Assembly (NCBI RefSeq): GCF_008831285.2
Contig: NC_045149.1
Coordinates: 16,084,578 to 16,148,577 of the forward strand
From: Nymphaea colorata
Taxonomy: Eukaryota > Streptophyta > Magnoliopsida > Nymphaeales > Nymphaeaceae
Length of the DNA stretch: 64,000 bases
Direction: 5' to 3'
Numbering within the stretch: position 1 is the first letter of the stretch; the number at the start of each line of letters is the position of its first letter. Made by a program: the position numbers and the translations under genes. Positions 1-11,377 of the stretch are shown here, in pieces. The notes beneath the pieces were generated by a model. The model saw only the letters and a program-made list of their open reading frames with translations, was not told the DNA's origin and ran no database searches.

Positions 1-862
1 ACGTTGCACAACAAGTTCACATGTAACCTTAAACAATTTCTTAGAATTTTGAAAAGTCTGCATAATTGAATTTTATAATTAAATTGATTTAAGAGTTAGA
101 GTATCATGGTATTTTTGGACTACCAGACATTTTGAATTAGTCTTGAATTTTCACAAGAATGCCACTACTTTTTATCATTTTGTGTCTCTTTATCATATGT
201 AAGATATGTGTTACTGTAATATTTTTTTCCTGGAACGCAGTGAAACCTGTGCAGTCTAACATATTATGCCTTTTCCATAACATGTCTTTTTTCAGAATCA
301 AATGTACTAATTATTTAAACAGAAATTCTCAATACCTTCCCTTGCCAAGGTATTACTGCTGAGCCTGATATGCTTTATTTACGGTATGACATCCAGATTC
401 ATCTCTGAAGCACCATGACTAGGTCTTGTAAATATCATACCACAAGCTGTAACATTTTGAATACCCAAAAAACACATGCATATGCAAGAAAAGTGATGAA
501 TATATTGCTTTGTCTTTTCAAGAACATCGCTTTATGTTTTTTCTCCTCTAAAAGAAGTAGGTCATGTGTTACATTCCTGACTTGATGCCTCAGTGCAGTC
601 CATGGAGTACTATTTGCAAATTCACATTTGACAGGGTTATCTTTATGGTTTTTCAGTCTTATTTCCAGATGGTCGCACTTTGATAGGATCCATTGATGAA
701 CTGGAATCAACTTCCTTATTGTTGTTGCAGGGAAATCAACTGCATGATAACATGTTCGATTGGTTGCCTAAAAGAGTTTTGATTGTCATCATACTGCTCT
801 CCCATCTCTTTGTTTTCTATCTTGTAAATGTGCGGCGGAGAACTTTGAAATTGAAAGTATAA
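1..862 (+). CDS. TPST: Tyrosylprotein sulfotransferase copy A, last exon only (partial gene)
   Basis: Only the 3' end of this gene is in the window. An acceptor (gttgttgcag) ends at 730 and opens a phase-0 exon at 731-862 that ends in TAA. It encodes a hydrophobic segment (VLIVIILLSHLFVFYLV) followed by a basic tail (RRRTLKLKV). This is the arrangement at the C-terminus of plant TPST, a type I cis-Golgi membrane enzyme that sulfates tyrosines of secreted peptide hormones using PAPS. Exon 11 of the complete copy C has the same phase, the same anchor layout and a similar tail (RALKLKNH). Bases 1-730 would then be the last intron; I see no other exon there. The catalytic part lies left of the window, so whether the gene is functional cannot be judged. 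Confidence 0.72.
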
Positions 863-879
863 GTGTTGAGCAGCGAAAC

Positions 880-2480
880 CGAAAGGCATCTTGCTGTTCA
901 GTTTTCTATGTAGGGTCCGTAATTCACAATTTGTGCCATTATTGTGTCTTTCATCAGCATAAGAAACGTATATGACTTTATGGTGAAGCTTCACAGCGTG
1001 GTCCACAAGAAGGGGTGGCTGGCAATTTGAGTGGGTTAGCAACTATGGCTTTTGTAGCAGCTGTGGTGTTTTATAGATTTCAGATATCCTTTTTTTAGGG
1101 TTCATCGAGTTTGGTGGATAATGAGATGCATACTGCCAAAGACTAGCTGTTCATCTCATATCCTTGAATGGGGAACAGTCGCTTAAATTTCAAGCAGAAG
1201 AAATTCCTTGGCACAGGCATGGAATCAGGCAAAGAGTTAAGTGTGCAGCCACGGAATCAAGCAAGGATTTGATTTAATCTGTTCTCAATGTACTTGGGAA
1301 CAAGAAATAACGTAATTTTTTCACGTCGGCCCTTTCTTCAGCTATTGAGGACCTGTCACTTGGGCTGATGCATGGGGATTCCTAGAGCACAATGTAAATT
1401 TTGAACTATTTTTACTTTTCTTCGTATTGTACAGAAATACGAGCTTCAAAATACCATTCTTGGTATAATATATTCTTTTATTCGACCAAAGCTTCTCCAT
1501 CCGGTTGGGTTGAGTAAGTCACCTTGAATTTCTTTGACCCGCTTACTTGAGTACCCGTTGACGGCCTGAACCACATTATTTTTCATAAAACGTCATTGTC
1601 AAGAAGAAATTCTGTACATGTAAAAGGGAGAAGTCCGATGTCAGGGGGCAAGAAGGGTGAGTTTAAGGGCCAAAGGTCTCAAGTTCGTGTCAAATCTTTT
1701 TGTTTCCCCCACCACACTGATTTATGGAATGTTAGCTAGTCTTTGGTTTTACCTATGTGGGGTTGAAATGAAAAGGACAGCATGGAAAGTTGGTTTGAGA
1801 AAATTCCCACTGGCCCGCCTTCGTTGAATTTAACTCTAAATGTGAGGCTAGTCTTCCTGATTTTTGTTATACAAGACTCCCTATTGCTTTGAACGACAGA
1901 AACTGCTGTTGCATTAAATCACGAAACGATGGAAAGTGTAGAAAACTCTGATCCCTAATGCATCCTTTTTCAAGTTGAAAAATGGTTTTTCCACTACTGT
2001 TTAGAAAAGGGTAAGGACATCAATGTCATTCTCCTTCTTCAACACAGCTTTTATAAGGTGGTAGCCAGTTACATAGAAGGCTTTTTGAGTTTGCAACTCA
2101 AAGGTAGCTTTTCATATGTCGCCATTATACCGCACACATTCCTGAGTTTTGGAACCTAGAGATAGGCTCTTTACTTGGTAGTAAGAGTAAACTCTTACAG
2201 CAAAATGTTTCAGGAGTCTAGCCCTTCCGAAAATGTGTGGTTAGAAAACCTTATCTGTATGTGATGTTGAAGTAAATAATTTTAAGAAATGTTTAGAAGG
2301 ATGCAGGTGACATGATAAAAGGTAGTGTTGTAAAAATCCAGCTGCGTCGTCCTCTCCATTCAAATGGAATTGGTCGTAAATTGACAGTTTTTATTCACCA
2401 GCTGATATTATAGACTTGGAATCGCAATTTGTTTGTTGTAACGTTTGTTCATATTATAGCATATTTCCCTTGTGATTTTT
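880..2480. repeat. 3' flank of TPST copy A, duplicated downstream at about 4,220-5,380
   Basis: This stretch has no coding signal. Blocks of it recur in the same order 3 to 3.5 kb downstream. The gtaggGTCC block near 912 recurs near 4,246. The 'gggttagcaactatggc' block near 1,031 recurs near 4,381. The 'caaggtagcttttcatatg' block near 2,099 recurs near 4,987. The 'atgcaggtgacatgataaa' block near 2,302 recurs near 5,175. This marks a segmental duplication covering the TPST 3' end and its flank. Confidence 0.65.
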
Positions 2481-3579
2481 GACATCTGAGATGTGATCAG
2501 GGGAACCAGTTACAGATTTATTTGCTTATTTTTCATGTGATCAGTTTAATGTCATTCTATTTCTTGTTTGGGTACACGATTCTATTTTACAAGCCCAGCC
2601 AAGTGGTTTCAAGTGTACTCAGCAGCCTAGGCGCTGCTTCTTGTGCAAGGAATTCCAACAGTCCTCTTGGTCGTTACAGTTTTTTTTTTTTCTGTTTAGG
2701 ATTTTTTTGTTATTTTCATTAAACGACGAGAATTGTCTCTTGGAATAAAAATTCTAGCACATTAAGTTCATAAGAAAAATGAAAATTAAAATATTTTTTT
2801 ATTTCAATTTCAATTAAACCATGTTGCGAACATTCTTATTCTAAAAACATTATTTTAGGACGCCAAACGGGCCTTAAATTTATAATTTTTCTTTCTTTCT
2901 TTCTTTCTCTCGAGTGTATTTTGTTTCTTTTGCCTATTCTTTTCTTTCGTGGGGCAAGTGGTGGGACATCCTTTTTACTCGGTTGTCCTGCTTCGTTACG
3001 TACAACCCGATAAAATTTAATAACCGTGTAAAAAGGATGTCTCTCCTTCCCGTCCTCCTTTCCATTTCTCAATTCCCCGTTGCTTTCTTTGACGGCTAAA
3101 ACGACAGTAGAAATTAAGAAGAGGATACAACTGAAAGCCCCCTAGCGTACGTATATTATTCCTAGATCCATAAGCACACACACACACATATATTCCTGAT
3201 TACGTCCTGCTGGAGATAAGTTTTCCTTCTCTTCATATTCAGATCCACATGGCCCGTTGGTCTCCATCCGTCCGACCAATATAATTCAACGCATACGGCG
3301 TGGAGGAAGGCCCCATGGAACGATATGGGCCATCATCCCCACAGTACTCTTTAATTCATATGTAGGAGGGGACGCGGATGGTGTAAAAGTTAAGCAGTAG
3401 TCCAAACCATAACTATAAGCGCCCCATTCTTTTCAAGTCTTTCTTGTTGTTCTATTAATTTGAATAGTACGAAACGAGGAAATGTCATTTTGGGTAGTCA
3501 AAATTGCGTTTGAAGCACATACCTGTAAGGCTTTTATACGACCTTAAGGTCTCAATTAAGCTCAATGTCTCACAAACCA
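2481..3579. other. Intergenic, no gene seen
   Basis: Between the copy A flank and the copy B remnant. It holds a short pyrimidine microsatellite (repeated ctttctttctt near 2,890) and a short CA run near 3,177, but no open frame with a recognisable product. Confidence 0.6.
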
Positions 3580-4110
3580 CATGATTGAGAAGTTAGGATT
3601 ACAAGCTTGTCAGTTGACAAGAATAATTTTGACATGTCCATTCTTTGGTCGATGCATAGAATCCGGCTGTTCTCACCTTCCCCGCGCGATGTTACCTTCG
3701 GAAACAACTAGGTAACGCCAGAGCAAAATGTAAGCTGCTGGGTAATTCCCAGTGTTATGAAATTCTCCGATTCATTAATGGACCAACGGAGCTTCGTCTA
3801 GCAGAACTACTGGAGGCATATGACGTGCCTTAAATCGGGGCTCATCTCCTCTAAAATATATATATCTCCTGTCGTCTACTCAAAAAAAGGTTGGTATATA
3901 TCATACGTTTGTTAGTAGATCTGCTCTTGAAAAAGGCGTCCAATGGGTCCATCTGACATGTGCTGCTGGGTGCAAGAATCATATTTTAGCACCATAAATC
4001 AAGTTTTAGCTTGAATTTAACTTCGAGACCGATTGAAAAACTGTTGCTTACTAATTTCACATGCATCCTTATGGAAGACATGGGATGCCCAAAATTTAGG
4101 GCGTGTGCTG
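3580..4110 (+). pseudogene. TPST copy B remnant (exon-9 region and flanking introns)
   Basis: This segment is collinear with 17,830-18,430 of TPST copy C. Shared blocks include the 'ttgacaag..tccat' stretch, the cgcgcgatgtta..cttcgg block, 'actggaggcatatgac' (copy C: actaatggaggcctatgac), 'cttctctaaaatat' and 'tcatattttagcaccat'. The equivalent of exon 9 is destroyed: the frame after the LLEAYD-like stretch is lost, the 'KYEADRRSS' part is deleted, and no GT donor remains at the expected place. It is therefore a decayed duplicate, followed by the duplicated 3' flank that is shared with copy A. Confidence 0.6.
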
Positions 4111-4219
4111 TGAGTTCACCGGCCGGATAGACTCATGGGGGGAAGGGAATCCCCACGACGTCATGTCGTGAAGGCCTTTGTGATACAATCAAACTGTTTC
4201 AAGCAGTGGGACCAAAAGA

Positions 4220-5380
4220 CATATTGCTCTGCAGAATTTTTGCGTAGGGTCCCCCAAGTCACGTGGCATTGTTTGGGTCTTTCCTCTAATTAAGAGAGAG
4301 ATGTATCTGATTCTGATCGCTTTACGGTGGAGCCTCACTGCATGATCCACAAGAAAAGAAGTGGTGGGTGGCCTTTTAAATGGGTTAGCAGCTACGGTCT
4401 TTGTAGATTACTGCGGCTTATCTAGAGAATCAGATATCCTTTTTGCAAGGTTAATCGAGTTTGTAGGACAATGAGATGAGCACCGTAGGTCGGCTCCGTC
4501 ATCCCTTGTGTGGTCTCTGCTAGTAATATTTCGCACATCTTCCTTTTTAAACCCGTTCGTCCCATCTTCCTTGGGGCAGGAGCAGGAGCAGGAGCAGTCG
4601 CTTAAATTTTGAGCAGAAGAAGTTTTGTGCTGCAAGCATGAAATCAAGCAAGGACTCCATATAATCTGTTCTCGGTGGTTTCTTAGGATATATCATCTTT
4701 TAACTACTTGCGACCAATAAATAACATAAGCTTTTTATGTATCGCCCCATTCTTAAGCTGTTGAGCTGTTGGATGCATGGGGATTTCTTGAGAGCTAGAC
4801 GTATTCTTTGATGAATTACTTTTAACATACCTTTCCTGATAAATGTAGCCCGGTTAGTATGATCAGTTACAGAATATATATATATCTGATTCGGTTAAAG
4901 CTTTTTGATCTACCCGTTTAAGTTGAGTACATCTCTTTGTCCTGATTAGTTAAGTTTGTTTTAGATCGTGTGGAGTTTATAACTACAAGGTGGTTTTTCA
5001 TGTGTTGCAGTTCGACCGCACATACTCCTGTAGAAATGGCGAGTTGGATGGATTTGCTTGGTTTTAAAAGTAAAAATTTTCTAGAAACAGTCAATTAGGA
5101 TCTAATATGTGGATGAAAATCTTATTTGCATGTTCAAGTAAACAAATTTAAGAAATAGTTTAAATGTTTAGAAAGATGCAGGTGAAGTGGTAGATGGTGG
5201 TGTTGCAAAAACTACCGCTGAATGAATCGTCCTTACGGTCCAAATGGAATTGGTGGAAAATTGGAGAGGATTCACTAGCTGATTTGGTTGCATGCACGCA
5301 GTTTATTTTTAAAATCATTTTGAAGTATTTGTGTTTAATTTTTCTATATATATTGGGAAAATCATGACAGTAGAATATTT
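4220..5380. repeat. Duplicated TPST 3' flank, second copy
   Basis: Second copy of the 880-2,480 block, diverged by substitutions and small indels. A short GGAGCA repeat (4,577-4,597) is special to this copy. The Copia element is inserted in it at 5,380; the flank appears to resume at 9,739, where a 'gtggtcaggggaaacactt' stretch near 9,831 resembles 'gtgatcaggggaaccagtt' near 2,494. Confidence 0.6.
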
Positions 5381-5554
5381 TGATGAAAGTTAATGCAAAA
5401 TAAAAACGTAATCCTTGCTGCCTTGTGTCATGCCTTGTAATTACTTGAAGAAACAAGTGGTGGATTAGTTGTTATGTTGCTCTTGTGTTATATTCCTGTC
5501 ATTTACAGGAGCACAAGAAGAAGACGTGTAGACAGGTCATTCTTTTAGCTAACA
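5381..5554 (+). repeat. Copia 5' LTR (174 bp)
   Basis: Starts TGATGAAAG and ends CTAACA. It matches the 3' LTR over most of its length, but lacks about 50 bp present there and has about 17 bp (around 5,497-5,515) absent there. Confidence 0.88.
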
Positions 5555-5884
5555 GTGGTATCAGAGCTAGGTTGATTGTGTTGTCGCGATTACTGGTAAA
5601 AGTGCAAAAGATAAGCCTGCAAGGTAAAATATGCACATAACTTGTTTGACAAAATTTCTGTGGAAAATTTCTGTTCATTATAGCTAATGGCATGAGAGAG
5701 CTTCAAACAAGGAGAAAAGACAGTTGAATCAAGAGAGCAACGAAAGAAGGATTGAAAAGTCTTACTTATTCTTCAACAAGCTGTAAGTGAGACTATCTTT
5801 CCTCAAATTGCTGGTGCTACTAGTTCAAATGAAGCTTAGACTATTCTCAAGCAAGAATATCATGGTGATAAGAATGTAACGACA

Positions 5885-6580
5885 GTGAAACTCCAAACCC
5901 TCCGTAAAGAGTTTGAGACATTGTTTATGAAAAACAATGAATCAGTCCAAGAATTTTTTTCAAGAGCTTTCATAATTATAAATGAAATGAAAACCTTTGG
6001 AGAGGCTGTTAACAACCAGAAAAATGTAGAAAAAATATTAAGGAGTTTACCGCCTAAATTTGATCGTGTGGTTACAAATATAGAAGAGTATAAAGATTTG
6101 ACTGCATATTCTGCTAATGAACTATTAGGTTTTCTTTTAGCCCATGAACAAATAATGAACAGGTCAACTGAGAAAAGTGTAGAACAAGCATTCCAAGCCC
6201 AAGTCAAGTTAAATGACTTTAGCAAAGAGAGAAAGGGAGCAACTGTACGAAAGAGTGCATGTCGCAGGCGAGGTAAAAGTAACTACCGTAGACGTGGACG
6301 AGGAAGATTTGAGGCAGGAAGAGACAAGTCAGAAGGAGGTGACACGAACAATAAAAAACATGACCACAAAAACATGTATTGTGTTTTTTGCAAAAGAAAT
6401 AGTCATACTGAAGCGAACTGTTGGGATAAAGCAAAACAACAAGCTAATGTAGTGGAAGAGAAAGTAGAAGATGGTAACTTGTTTTTTATTCATATAAAGT
6501 CAAAAGAAAATATCGATCATGCATGGTTTTTAGATAGTGGATGTAGTAATTATGACAGGAAAGAGAGACTTGTTTCGTGA
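5885..6580 (+). pseudogene. Copia gag with zinc knuckle and start of protease (broken)
   Basis: This open segment encodes the UBN2-type gag core, with motifs such as FETLFMKNNESVQEFFSR and LPPKFDRVVTNIEEY. A CCHC zinc knuckle follows (CVFCKRNSHTEANC, spacing CX2CX4HX4C). Next is the protease active-site motif WFLDSGCSN at about 6,524-6,550. The gag frame is already interrupted upstream by a TAG at 5,837-5,839, where a Trp is usual. Right after the DSGCSN motif a 1-nt frame change occurs, and the protease continues in the frame that opens near 6,537. It is a dead polyprotein. Confidence 0.85.
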
Positions 6581-7777
6581 CATTGATGAATCGGTGGAGA
6601 AACAAGTTCGACTTGGAGACAACAAAAAGGTGCAAATTGATGGTAAAGACACAATTGAGATACCAATTAAAGGTGATACTAAAAGGTTGGTACATGATGT
6701 TTACTATATATATGCATTAGCATATAACTTGCTAAGTGTTGGATAGTTAGCACAAAAAGGATATTTGATTTTATTTCATGATGATGTATGTGAAATCAAA
6801 AAGAAATGTTCTAACATGCCACTTATAGTAGTGCACATGACAAAAAACAAAATGTTTTCAATCGAGCTTTCACACTTTAATGCATATGCCTTAGTTGCAA
6901 ACATGAATAAAGTGTCTAAATTATGACACTTAAGATATGGACACTTGCACTACAATGGTCTGAAGTTATTGGGGCAGAAAAAATTAGTTGTTGGTTTACC
7001 TCATCTTACCATTAATGAAGATATTTGTGAAGCATGTGTGTATGAAAAACAACATCGTTTTCCATTTTTAATTGAGAAAGTATGGAAAGTAAAAGTTCCT
7101 TTAGATTTAGTACTGGACCAACAAGAACTCTATCTCTGAACAATAGTAGATGTTTTTTACTATTCACTGATGATTTTTCTTGCATGTGTTGGGTGTTTTT
7201 TCTTGTTGAAAAATTAGAAGCCTTTGAGAAATTCAAGGAATTTAAAGTATTTGCAGAAAAAGAATGTGGACGACCTATAAAAATATTTCATACTGATAGA
7301 GGGGGAGAATTTCTGTCAAATGATTTTGAAAATTTCTGTAAATTACATGGTATACGTAGACAGTTGACAATAAGAAAAATTCCTCAGCAAAATGGAGTTG
7401 TTGAAAGAAAAAACCGTAAACTGGTAGAGATGACTCGTAGTATGTTGAATGAGAAGCATATTCCAAATGAGTTTTGGGCTGAAACAAAGGCTACAGTTGT
7501 GTATCTTCTCAACATATCACCAACTAAAGCAGTCCGCAATATGACTCCATATGAAGCATGGTGGGAGAAAAAACCTTATGTAAGTAATTTAAAAGTTTTT
7601 GGATGCATTGCTTACTTCTTGCTTGGTTCTAGTAGTCGATACAAAATGGATAAAAAGAGTGAGAAATGTATTTTTGTGGGTTATAGTAATAACTCAAAAT
7701 GTTATAGTCTATATAATCCAGTAACAAAATCTTTAATCATTCGGCATGATATCATTTTTTATGAGAATGGATCATGA
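6537..7777 (+). pseudogene. Copia protease end, GAG-pre-integrase and integrase (broken)
   Basis: The protease tail ends at a TAG (6,744-6,746). The GAG-pre-integrase zinc-binding region (HLRYGHLHYNGL and CEACVYEKQHRFPF) follows a TGA at 6,924-6,926. The integrase core is in the frame that ends at 7,777. It shows the acidic catalytic positions in LFTDDFS, HTDRGGEF and NGVVERKNR, followed by the usual WAETKATVVYLLN and KVFGCIAY motifs. A frame change near 7,100-7,140 and the TGA at 7,775-7,777 separate it from its neighbours. Confidence 0.85.
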
Positions 7778-8025
7778 GAGTGGACAAGAAGAGAAGATAA
7801 ACATATTCTATTTGTTGAATCAATTTCTCACTCACATGCATCATCATCAAGTCCTACTCATTCAAAAGAGACCAATTCAGATCATGAAGAAGATGTCGAA
7901 ATAATTATAGATGGATCTTCTTCACCAAGAAAGGTACGATCTCTACATGATATATATGCTTCTTATTCATTTGCTTTTATGGTAACTGAACCATCATGTT
8001 ACGAGGAAGGATGTGGTAAAGAAGA

Positions 8026-9537
8026 ATGAAAAAAGCAATGCAAGAAGAGATTAATACAATTAAGAGAAATGATACATGGCAGCTGGTAGATTTGCCACAA
8101 GGAAAGGGACCTATAAGTGTGAAATGCGTTTACAAATTAAAGTATAATGTTGATGGAGATGTGCAAAAATACAAGGCCAGACTAGTCATCAGAGGGTATG
8201 TACAAAAATATGGCATTGATTATTTTCAAACTTTTTCTCCTGTTGCTTGTTTTGAGACTATCATACTAGTATTTGCACTAGCGGCTTACTTAAAATGGAA
8301 GGTATTTCAATTTGATGTAAAGTCCGCTTTTTTGAATGGTGCTTTAGAAGAAGATGTATACGTACATCAACCACATGACTTTGTCATAAGTGGACATGAA
8401 AAGAAAATGTATAAGTTGAAGAATGTCCTTTATGGTCTCAAGCAAGCACCAAGGGCATGATATGGGGGACTTGACACATATCTTCACAGAAATGAGTTTC
8501 GACGTTGTGAGAGTGAACCCGCATTATACTTGAAAAATAAAGGTATTGATATGCTTGTAGTATGTGTTTATGTAGATGACATTATCTACATGGGATCAGG
8601 TGATGTGCTCATTCAAAAATTCAAGGACAGTATGATAAGTGAGTTCGAAATGTCAGATTTGATTTTATTGCACTTCTTTCTTGGTCTTCAAGTTGTTCAA
8701 ACAAATAATGACATTTTTATCTCTCAAAAACCATATCTATTAAACCTATTTAAGAGTATAAAATGTTAGATTGCAAGTCATGTTCTACTCCAATGAATGC
8801 ATGTGAAAATTTTGACTTTGTATGATGGGATTGCTAAAACCAATGAAACAATGATTAGAGGTCTAGTTGGTGGCTTGTTATATTTGACTCATACACGATC
8901 ATATATTTTATTTTCTATCAGTTTGGTATTCAGGTTCATGCACAATCTATCATTACAGCATCTGGAGGCAGCAAAACGTGTTTTGCGTTACATCCGTGAA
9001 ACTATTGAATATGAAATTTGGTATAAATCAGATGTTTGTTTTAACTTACTTGGTTACACTGATAGTGACTAGGCAAGAGCTGTAGATGATTGAAGGAGCA
9101 CAAGGGGCTATGTTTTTACACTTGGATCAGGTGCTATATCATAGTGTTCAAAAAAGCAAAGTACGACGACATTATCATCTTCAGAAGCGGAGTATATTGC
9201 TACATCTGCAGCTACTTGTTAGGCAATTTGGATGAGTCGAGTTTTGGAAGATCTTGGTCAAAGTCAAACTGAAAGAACACCAATTCATTGTGACAACAAG
9301 GCAACTATAGCAATGACAAGAAATCCGATTTACCATGGGCGGACAAAACATATTGAACTTCGTCATCATTTCATTCGTGAGATTATTGGTAAAGGTCAAG
9401 TTGTGTTGAAGTATTGCTCAACCAATGAGCAAGTTGCAGATGAGTTTACTAAAGCACTTTCATATCCAAAATTTGTGAAGTTTCGGTCTTACCTTGGTGT
9501 TTCAAACTTTGTATTAAAGGGAAGTGATGAAAGTTAA
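8026..9537 (+). pseudogene. Copia reverse transcriptase and RNase H (broken)
   Basis: The reverse transcriptase begins with MQEEINTIKRNDTWQLVDLP and contains QFDVKSAFLNGALEEDVYV and YGLKQAPRA. A TGA at 8,458-8,460 breaks it. The polymerase active site VCVYVDDIIYMGS follows at about 8,560-8,600. Further stops occur at 9,070 (TAG), 9,091 (TGA) and 9,220 (TAG). The RNase H end carries HCDNKATIAMTRNPIYHGRTKH and the ADEFTKAL motif, and reaches the 3' LTR. Family assignment is certain; activity is lost. Confidence 0.87.
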
Positions 9538-9733
9538 TGCAAAATAAAAATGTGAGTAAGGAAGACTTTCAGTGTGTTTTGAAAAATTTCTTGTTGTGTG
9601 CTTAATCCTTGCTGCCTTGTGTCATGCCTTGTGACCACTTGAAGAAACAAGTGGTAGATTAGTTGTTGTATTATTCTTATGTTATAGGAACACAAGAAGA
9701 AGACGTGCATCCAGGTCATTCCTTTAGCTAACA
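9525..9733 (+). repeat. Copia 3' LTR (209 bp)
   Basis: Same TG...CA ends as the 5' LTR. It contains an extra stretch (about 9,552-9,603, 'gagtaaggaagactttcag...') that the 5' LTR lacks, so the two LTRs differ by indels as well as substitutions. Confidence 0.88.
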
Positions 9734-10090
9734 TATTTTGACAATTCAAAACAGCATGGGGTAAAAGGCCACTTGTGGATGGGAGTATTGTATTGTGTCG
9801 CATGTGAATAATTTTATCTTTTCTAGTGCTGTGGTCAGGGGAAACACTTGCATAGTCAATTTGCCTTTTTTTTTCTTTTCCTTATTATTTGATGATCAGT
9901 ATAGTGTCAATATGTTTTTCGTTCGAGTGTAGGAGTGTACTTTACCAGTATATTTTGCAACCATTATATTTTGTTCTACGTCTAGCCTATTTTTTTGACG
10001 GCTGCGGCCAATTGTACAACCTGTACATTTTGGGCTAGTGCAATACTAATATTTTGTGGGCGAAGGGGTCTCAGAGGCAACGGTGCTGTC

Positions 10091-11369
10091 TAGGGCTGCA
10101 CACGAGTCGAGTCGAGCTCGAGCTTGCCCAGCTCGAGATCGACTCGGCTCATTGAGCTCGAGCTCGAACTCGACTCGAACTCGAGTCGAGCTGCCTAACA
10201 CAAGCTCGAGCTCGACTCGATTATACAAAGTCGAGCTCGAGCTCGACTCATTAACTCGATTAACTTGTGTGCTGGAGTTGTAGGCATCGGCATTGTTGAT
10301 GGTGGCGTAGGACTCTTGTTGGGATCCCCTTTTGAAGGCCACCCTGTCTCTGTGATTAAGATGGACACATCTGAGAAATTGAGGTTCTCTATCGAGGCAT
10401 ACGAGGAATTGATCATGGCGTCGAGGACCTTATTGTAGTGAAGCAGAGTATTGGGATCAACCTCCTCTTTCGTGGGACTGATTGGCCGGAACAGAGCATT
10501 GTCAAGGAGAACCACACCTTTGTTTTGCATAAAGACATATTAGGGATAGAGATTGAGCATCAATGGTGAGCCGGTTCTGCGGAGGAGAGAGTGGTGAAGA
10601 CCTCATCACCGACGATGATGGCGACGATGGCGGTGTCAGAATAGAAGGAGGTGATGTTGGTCTTGACCCAAGCTGCTGTAGCCTGCAGAGGCATTGGAGG
10701 AGCCGATGCCCAGCAGTTGGTTGTTGGGATGACGACGATGCAAGCAAGGGTTTCTAAAACTCCACATTTGGGCATACCCTTGCCCAAGCGAGAGTTCCAG
10801 AAAGCCTCCCATTGGCAAAACACAAAACGAGGAAGTGTGAGATCAGAGAGGGAGGGAGGGAAAAAGATAGAGTGTGAGATCATAGAGGGAGGGAGAGAAG
10901 GGGAGAGTAGAGGGAGAGGCTTTGGCAAAACGAGAGAGAGAGAGAGAGAGAGAGAGCGATTAAAGAGGGGAAGATAGAATGAGAGAGTAGAGGGATAGGA
11001 GAGGCCGAGAGTAGAAGGGTGTACCTTAGCATTGAAGAATCGTCGCCGGTGGGGGTGAAAGCCGGTGAAGAGAGATGCAAAGAATGGGAAAGTGATGACG
11101 GTGGGGGTTCATGAGAACGAATAACGAAGAGAAAGCCGGTGAAGAAAGGAAAGTGACGCTGCCGACGCATCATGGAAGAATTACTCAACTCGAGCTAATG
11201 AGCCGAGTTCGGTTAAGCGAGCTTCGTTAAACGAACTCGAGCTCGACTCGATAAATAAACGAGCTGAACCATCAACTCGAGCTTGACTCATCGAGTAAAA
11301 AAGCTGGCTTGAACTCGAGTTTGAGCCGAGCTTTAACGAGCCGAGTTCGAGTTACTCGGCTCACCCTTA
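10091..11369. mobile_element. Non-autonomous hAT-type DNA transposon with captured gene fragment
   Basis: The element is bounded by a perfect 8-bp target-site duplication GTGCTGTC (10,083-10,090 and 11,370-11,377), the length typical of the hAT superfamily. Its ends are imperfect inverted repeats: tagggctgcacacgag at the left, and tagggtgagccgagt as the reverse complement of the right end. Both ends carry long arrays of GAGCTCGA/CGAGTTCGA-like subterminal repeats (about 10,103-10,260 and 11,190-11,365). No transposase is encoded. The interior holds a fragment of a GH17 glucanase gene and a purine-rich stretch with a GA microsatellite (10,932-10,956). Confidence 0.85.
10300..10810 (-). pseudogene. 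GH17 glucan endo-1,3-beta-glucosidase fragment inside the hAT element
   Basis: On the minus strand, 10,530 down to about 10,315 encodes motifs of the plant GH17 glucanase core: VVLLDNALFRP, DPNTLLHYNKVLDAMINSSY and ILITETGWPSKGD. The last contains the conserved ETGWPS catalytic-region motif. Upstream on the same strand (about 10,800-10,590), WVKTNITSFYSDTAIVAIIVGDEV matches the preceding GDEV/GNEV region, cut here into pieces of at most 20 residues. The family's IGSSNAS motif lies in another frame, so a frameshift separates the parts. Start, signal peptide, N-terminal strands and C-terminal domain are missing. It is a transduplicated, non-functional fragment. Confidence 0.8.
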
Positions 11370-11377
11370 GTGCTGTC

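Larger units (their letters stand above)
5381..9733 (+). mobile_element. Ty1/Copia LTR retrotransposon, full length but coding-dead
   Basis: The element runs from a 5' LTR starting TGATGAAAG to a 3' LTR ending CTAACA. Both sides carry the 5-bp target-site duplication TATTT (5,376-5,380 and 9,734-9,738). A primer-binding site matching initiator tRNA-Met (tggtatcagagc) begins two bases after the 5' LTR at 5,556. A polypurine tract (ttaaagggaag) abuts the 3' LTR. The internal order gag, protease, integrase, reverse transcriptase, RNase H identifies Copia. Several in-frame stops and frameshifts interrupt all domains, so it cannot move by itself. It lies inside the flank of TPST copy B. Confidence 0.93.

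Noticed and set aside
10103-10260. GAGCTCGA-rich stretch as an independent satellite
   Set aside because: A mirrored array at 11,190-11,365, the inverted ends and the 8-bp duplication show it is the subterminal part of one hAT element.
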